Part shown: positions 59,001 to 64,000 of the stretch, in pieces
Numbering within the stretch: the first letter of the stretch is position 1
How the letters are laid out: each line of letters opens with the position of its first letter
Source: Beroe forskalii
Lineage: Eukaryota; Ctenophora; Nuda; Beroida; Beroidae
Reading direction: 5' to 3'
Length of the DNA stretch: 64,000 bases
NCBI GenBank assembly: GCA_011033025.1
Contig: WFMF01000114.1
Location: 310,001-374,000 of the forward strand
Notes under the pieces: model-generated
The model's database searches: none
Told to the model about the DNA's origin: nothing
Seen by the model: the letters and a program-made list of their open reading frames with translations, nothing else
Program-made: the position numbers and the translations under genes

Positions 59001-62000
59001 TTAAATGGTTATACCATATAAAGCCAGTGTTCAGGCTTTGTTTCAAATGAACTGCATATTGACATGAGTGTAGGTCCCCAACTATGAAACTATGAAGGGT
59101 CGGCTATCGTTCTGTAATATTAGAAAATTATACACTTAGATGAAGTTAAATAGCATTTTATTCAGAATATAATAGCAAATCCAAAGGGTTGGTTTATTGT
59201 TAAAGGTGCGGTAAGTTGTAAAAAAGACCTCAACATCCTTCTAAGCAGACAGTGGGCATGATGTGGGCGCTATTAATTTGGGGCTGTCGAAGGAAACAGT
59301 ACGCATACTGAACACCTACCTAGTCAGGCAGAGAACGAATGGGGGGGGGGGTGTTTGGGTGTTAAAGTTCACACTCGAAACATCTACTTTGTCAGGGAGT
59401 AGTGGTGCTGTTTTATTAAACTTATTCTTTTTATTAAACATTATTGTTTTTTGAACTTTGTATTGTTTTATTGTTTGGCTGTCAAAGGAAACACTACAGA
59501 CTGAACATTTACCTTGTCAGGGAGGGGCGAGGGGGGTGCTGTTTGGCTGGCAGAGTGGCTGAGCCCCGGGGCGGCAGGTGAGGGGTTCCCCCACTCGGCG
59601 GGTTGGCAGGCTGAGGCGAGGGGCTCATGTTCTGAGGCTTGGCAGCTCTAAGAGAGGGCGGGATCAGCTCCATAGGAAGACTTTCTGGCATTGTGCCCAA
59701 CTGAAGTGAGTGAGTATATTCAGAGTTTACTCCCATGTTCAACATGGGGTCATGGGTGCTAATTCGATAATAGATATATTCAGTAACACCCAATCTCAAG
59801 CGTTCACGACTTAGAAATCTAGAAATATTGCTCAGCTCGGGGGTTGAAATTTCGGTAAAATTTTATGGGGAACTTGACTCGAATGAGCGGCGAAATTCCC
59901 CATTACCCAACTCAGTTCTCCTACCTTGTGGAGGTCGATGAGGTGCAGGGCTAGAGCGTACTGTTCCAAGTTTAACTTTCCAGTACCCCCGATATCACAC
60001 AGTGACCAGATCTTGGCAAGGATGGTCATGTGCACCCCCTTACGGACCAGGAGGGGTCTCAGCTCTACTCCTGACAATACACCTGAGGAGGGAATGAGAG
60101 CTGGGATATGTTTTTAGAAGTCTACGATGAGTGCTATTATCTTGAAGTTACAGCTATCGTCATTCGTTAACGGAAGTGCAAGGATGAAATACGAGTATTG
60201 AGTAATGCGAATTCGGAATTCCCTTCCTTTGTTCATTTTTCACAAATCTGAAATCATTGGTGGGCCAGCCCACCATCATTTGAGTAGGTATCTAGCTATT
60301 CGTTATCAAATTTAAATGAAATATCAAATAGTAGATAAGGCTAATGCTGTCAGCAGTCCATTATTCGTACTGGTGTCCTATGTGGAGTCATGTTTGAATG
60401 ACTGAATGTTACAACTTTAGATATAAGTACAAGAATCAGGCCTTCCCATCAACATACCCTGGTTCCTGACATCAGTGGGAAGGAACTCCTCTGACGCCAG
60501 CTTCCTCGTGTTGGCAGGAACCGTCCAGTTGACTTTCTGTACTTTGGTGTAAACTATCCGGTGGGAGGGAGGCATGTAGTTCTGGGGGAGTGACGAGGGG
60601 GGCTGCTCCCCTTCACGGGCCCTGGGAGGGGGAATAATTGAGGGGAGTGCTGAGTGGGGGCTGCTCCCCTTCACGGGCCCTGAGAGGGAGAATAGTTGGG
60701 GGAGTGCTGAGGGGGGCTGCTCCCCTTCACGGGCCCTGAGAGGGGGAATAGTTGGGAGGGGGACGAGGGGGTTAGAGGAGGGAATAAGGGGAGAGTGATG
60801 AGGGGGGCTGCTCCCCTTCACGGGCCCTGAGAGGGGGAATGGTTGCGGGAGTGATGAGGGGGTTAGGGGAGGGAATAAGGGGGGAGTGACGAGGGGGGCT
60901 GCTCCCCTTCACGGGCCCTGAGAGGGAGAATAGTCGAAGGCGTGATGAGAAAGGGGAGCCGAAAGGGGGGATAAAGGGAGAGTGCTGAGTGGGGGCTGCT
61001 CCCCTTCACGGACCCTGAGAGGGGGAATAGTTGAAGGCGTGATGAGGGGGTTAGGGGAGGGAATAAGGGGGGAGTGACGAGGGGGGCTGCTCCCCTTCAC
61101 GGGCCCTGAGAGGGGGAATAGTCGAAGGCGTGATGAGAAAGGGGAGCCGAAAGGGGGGATAAAGGGAGAGTGCTGAGTGGGGGCTGCTCCCCTTCACGGG
61201 CCCTGAGAGGGAGAATAGTTGAAGGCGTGATGAGGGGGTTAGGGGAGGGAATAAGGGGGGAGTGACGAGGGGGGCTGCTCCCCTTCACGGGCCCTGAGAG
61301 GGGGAATAGTTGTGGTAGTGATGAGGGTGGTTGAGAGAAGGGAATAGTTAAGGGAATGCTGAGCAGTGAGAGGTATTTTTGAGGGGGAGGAAAAATGTAC
61401 AATTCCAAGGTTCTAATGACTCTATTAGAGACCGAAAGATCTGTTTGTGTTCACGCTTCATTGATAATGAGGGTTGTGATTTTAGTGCTTTAGTTACGTC
61501 ACTACGACACTGGTTTTGAATTACTACCGCTATCATGCCCTTTTTGGATCATGTAACTCTCGATCAGAGACATTCCCGCATGTGAAAAGTACCCATGTAC
61601 ACGATTAGAAAAGAAGATGCTCAGAGTTACCAGACAAAGTTAGCATTCTTCAAACCCTCTCTCAATAACACGTTACTCGTGTAATTGGAGCTATGTTTCA
61701 CAAAACAGGTTACATTCGTCTGTCTATTATCTTATTATGAATCAATTCATGAGTTCTTATAACTTTATAATTATTCTAAGATGGTGTTAGCCGTTGAATT
61801 TAACACTGCTGTGAAATGTGGTGGTGTTTATGCACGAGAAAGACTTCACAGCGACTTTCACCGTTGCCAAGATATTATGTCAATACACATCGCCTGTGAC
61901 AGTAATCATGTAATTGCCTGATTTGCTAATTGCCCATGATAAAAACGGTACCTGTACCAGCCTGAACAGGATGTCCGTGTAAAAAGGGAGTAAAAATGAC

Positions 62001-64000
62001 CGATAAGTCATAAGATCAAATTACAATGTAAGAATGTATACGTCTCAAAGCAAATTTAGGCACATTTATTTGTACACTTCGCAAATGTGTAACAAAGCAC
62101 CAATGTACATAGCACAATCATTATGCTCTGCATACCTTTGACTTTCTTACATTTACATTCTTACATTTTATACATTGTACAATGTACATCGTACACCGTA
62201 TGTAGATTGAAAGATTATAAACCTTGCGTTGTACACTGATCATGGCTACCTACTTACCTTGCAGGTATTATTAAACATGGGATGTGTATAATAATGATCA
62301 GTTAATCCACTGATATATTATACATTGACAAAAACAAGTGTGTATAAGTGATTAAGGAGTGGTCTAAGCGATTATTGTGATTAAGTACTCAAGAATGCGC
62401 CAAGTATGGCTGATGGCCAGCCTCTATGCCTCAATTAGTGTTAGTAAAGTAGTAACTATACGCGTCAACATTGGACTGCCCCATTTCGCACAATACCGAC
62501 TACAGCTGTCAAATGCCAATTTATCCACCTGTTTAGCAGGAACATGGCCAGACTGAACTCCTCGATATCCAGATGGCCGTCCTTGTCCACATCACTCAAC
62601 TCCCAGATCTGTCCCAACACGTTGACATGCAGCTGAGACTTGAGCAGGATGGGCTTCACTTTACCTCCTGAGAGAGCAAGAGATAATTTGGAGGGTAGCA
62701 AGAAGGAATGAATGAGAAAATATCGCTGAGTCGTGTAATTATGTAATTATAATGACCTTAATAAGCAATGGGCAAGCTTGGATGCGTGCTTTGTCATCAA
62801 AAATACATATCATCTTCATTCTCTAATTTAATGGGAGGCACAATCCACAAAGATGGTTCCAATCCGTGAACGTTTTTAAGTACTTTTAATTTATTTAAAT
62901 TTTATTAGATGATCTATTTTCGATTAAATTGCTCCAAATATGCATCGAACTAAGTCCGAAAGTTAACATGAATTCACACATATTATTTCACCTGATAGTT
63001 TGCCGTTGGTAGGGTTGAGACTGTGGAATATGCTATCGTACTGAGACCGGGCCTGGGCGCTTACAATCCATTTCTCAGCTGGTAAGGTCTTGTCTGAGCG
63101 GGAGAGAGATGAGATTAGGGGGTTTTCTGGTTTGGTGTGGTGAGATAAGAGTATTTGACTTAGGTTTTGTTCGAACAAATTAGTTTAGAAACTTAATAAA
63201 ATGCTTAAATCGTAAACCATGATCATTATACTAGAGTCATTTCGAATGGCATCGAAAGAATTGAAGAAGAATTGAAATCTAGAATATTTCTCACATGAAC
63301 ACAAAATTATCCAAATCACAAATGATGAATCAAATCATTGAATGTAAAACCATGAGATGTATACCGTGTATACACTATACAAATGTGCAATAAATACATC
63401 CCAAACGTCATGAAATTTAAGAGTTTTAGGACACGATATGGCACATCAGAAATCATTGACTTGAAGGAAGAAGAGGCAGGATCAACTAGGTATCAAGAAA
63501 GAAAGAAATCGGAAGAAATAAATTAAAAAAGTGTTTTCCAGAAAAACACACGAAATAATGGCTTGAAATAATTATGGGACAAAATCATGATTTGTAAATC
63601 ACTGGATAATAATTAATGTATAAAAATGAATGCCAAATATTAAATGACATTCTAGACAGTTGTACTCTAAGTGCGTATTTGAATTTTTCCGAGTGAATCA
63701 CCATCGAAAAAGTTAAGATGATCTAAAACGCAATAATTGAAAACGACGGAAATTAATCACAAATGACAGTTTATAATCGGAGAGATGATCAAGAAATCAG
63801 TGATTTTACACACTTCACAAGACCTAGGATCACAGAGGGTGCGGGTTTGTTCGGTAGTGCTGCGGGTTTGTTCGGTAGAGCTGCGGGTTTGTTCGGCGAG
63901 GGTTTGGCACTGTTCCCATCCCGGTATACTCTCACTGGAATAGGACTCTTGCTCCCGGGTTTGGTTTCCCGCACTGCAGCCAGACTGGAGGGCTGTGGTC
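54669..64000 (-). CDS. EPS15: EPS15 / EPS15L1 homologue (EH1 beyond right edge)
   Basis: An endocytic scaffold that links AP-2, clathrin coats and NPF-containing cargo adaptors at the plasma membrane. Exons in transcript order: 64000(partial)-63824, 63093-62992, 62667-62529, 60621-60458, 60082-59925, 59700-59513, about 58189-57958, 57773-57611, 57359-57198, 56610-56490, 56333-56202 and 56063-54669. About 1,040 codons are visible. Domain order matches EPS15: EH2 ([20 protein letters not shown] to [18 protein letters not shown]), a Pro-rich linker, EH3 ([20 protein letters not shown]), the MIPPS-like MELIPPSLR segment, a Pro-rich linker, a long coiled coil, and about nineteen DPF plus three NPF motifs. 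No ubiquitin-interacting motif is visible at the C-terminus, so it ends like isoforms lacking UIMs. All junction phases agree except 59513 to 58189, where one missing C in a six-C run would fix the frame. Confidence 0.93.
56202..57773 (-). CDS. EPS15: EPS15 coiled-coil exons
   Basis: Exons 57773-57611, 57359-57198, 56610-56490 and 56333-56202, phases 2, 2, 0 and 0 outgoing. The encoded heptads run [78 protein letters not shown] and on to [19 protein letters not shown]. This matches the central coiled coil by which EPS15 tetramerises and binds intersectin. Confidence 0.9.
57958..58189 (-). CDS. EPS15: EPS15 Ser/Pro-rich linker exon
   Basis: Reads [40 protein letters not shown], then [20 protein letters not shown]. 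The donor is GAGACTG|gtaagt, phase 1. The acceptor at 58190 (GACAAG|) is phase 0. The 5' border is uncertain because it lies in the repeat. Confidence 0.65.
58190..58500 (-). repeat. 46-50-bp minisatellite of EPS15 3' splice sites
   Basis: Six copies (near 58233, 58282, 58331, 58376, 58423 and 58470). On the minus strand each has ACTCTAACCCCTCAG| followed by AACGCTACACTAGTCTACCC or a variant. CTAAC is branch-point-like and CCCCTCAG is an acceptor. Five of six keep the AG. The downstream sequence is the start of the Pro/Ser-rich EPS15 exon. Confidence 0.88.
59290..59545 (-). repeat. diverged duplications of an EPS15 donor site
   Basis: The exon end CTCCCTGACAAG|gtaaatgtt (59513) is repeated downstream in transcript sense as CTCCCTGACAAAGTAGATGTT (near 59395) and CTGCCTGACTAG|gtaggtgtt (near 59320), with flanking GTTTCCTTTGACAG-type sequence. 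A last TCCCTGACAAG lies at 58190-58200. Confidence 0.6.
59925..60621 (-). CDS. EPS15: EPS15 linker and EH3 domain (two exons)
   Basis: Exons 60621-60458 and 60082-59925. The first starts G|GCCCGTGAAGGG and encodes [20 protein letters not shown], then [20 protein letters not shown]. The second reads [40 protein letters not shown]. The W of the NPF pocket is kept. The first half ([12 protein letters not shown]) has lost the usual Y-D-x-I-F, so helix A is atypical. Confidence 0.9.
60601..61330 (-). repeat. minisatellite of EPS15 3' splice sites
   Basis: Nine copies at spacings of about 56-99 bp (near 60610, 60667, 60723, 60815, 60905, 61003, 61091, 61190 and 61283). On the minus strand each contains CCCTCTCAG|GGCCCGTGAAG, the acceptor and first codons of the EH3-linker exon. 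Several units add a branch-point-like CCCTAAC about 30-45 bp upstream. The exon itself uses the copy nearest the coding sequence (acceptor CTCCCAG|, exon start 60621). Confidence 0.92.
61340..62460. other. EPS15 intron
   Basis: Between the 3'-splice-site minisatellite and the EH2 exon. AT-rich, with short GTACA/TGTAC-rich palindromes at about 62150-62200. No exon or RNA gene seen. Confidence 0.5.
62529..63093 (-). CDS. EPS15: EPS15 EH2 domain (two exons)
   Basis: Exons 63093-62992 and 62667-62529 join in phase 1 at KLSG|GKVKP. The domain shows the EF-hand pair of EH folds. The second loop [12 protein letters not shown] has the D-x-D-x-D/G spacing of a Ca2+-binding loop, and the conserved W of the NPF pocket is present in GQIWELSD. 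Confidence 0.92.
63824..64000 (-). CDS. EPS15: EPS15 exon: linker between EH1 and EH2 (partial)
   Basis: Reads [20 protein letters not shown] and three PNKPAAL repeats, encoded by a 24-bp tandem (63840-63900). Donor CTAG|gtcttg, phase 1, joins GAC of the next exon. A short, in-frame coding minisatellite. Confidence 0.75.

Overview
The window is eukaryotic and almost certainly from an invertebrate animal. It is AT-rich, the genes are cut into short exons by GT-AG introns, and recognisable animal proteins are present: an EPS15-type endocytic scaffold, a secreted collagen-like protein and an Ig-domain receptor. The intergenic and intronic DNA is packed with minisatellites, hairpin MITEs, foldback DNA and decayed non-LTR retrotransposons. 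I cannot name the species. The gene and repeat content would suit a cnidarian, ctenophore, sponge or similar marine invertebrate, but that is inference only.

Layout, left to right. 1-1910: 21-bp repeat arrays in alternating orientation, interrupted by a retrotransposon tail. 2495-5164 (+): 3' part of a Ser/Pro-rich, KEN-box-containing gene with two apparent reading-frame breaks. 5165-22171: about 17 kb with no supportable gene, holding several MITE families and a 16-bp minisatellite. 22172-40451 (+): a complete-looking single-pass receptor with signal peptide, Ig domain, transmembrane helix and acidic tail; its 13.9-kb intron contains minisatellites, LINE ends, a Helitron-like element and a 705-bp foldback palindrome. 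41768-43480: a 23-bp array that switches to a 17-bp array. 45641-46582 (-): an intronless collagen-like gene. 48838-51482 (-): part of a DEP-domain gene. 52480-53521 (-): a small twin-CX9C protein. 54669-64000 (-): an EPS15 homologue from before EH2 to the stop codon; EH1 lies beyond the right edge.

Splice models were built by joining GT-AG exons whose phases agree. For the DEP gene, the CX9C gene and nearly all of EPS15 every junction agrees, which is strong internal support. The exceptions are stated in the entries. Two frame problems fall on six-C homopolymers, which points to assembly errors rather than pseudogenes.

The most unusual observation is that three minisatellites on the minus strand are tandem expansions of genuine exon-intron junctions: about 19 copies of a 5' splice site in the DEP gene (49752-50612) and two arrays of 3' splice sites in EPS15 (58190-58500 and 60601-61330). 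The repeated splice sites stay close to consensus in nearly every copy. A degraded fourth case (59300-59520) repeats another EPS15 donor, and a fifth minisatellite starts at the end of a receptor exon (38530). This looks like a recurrent, junction-targeted amplification process.
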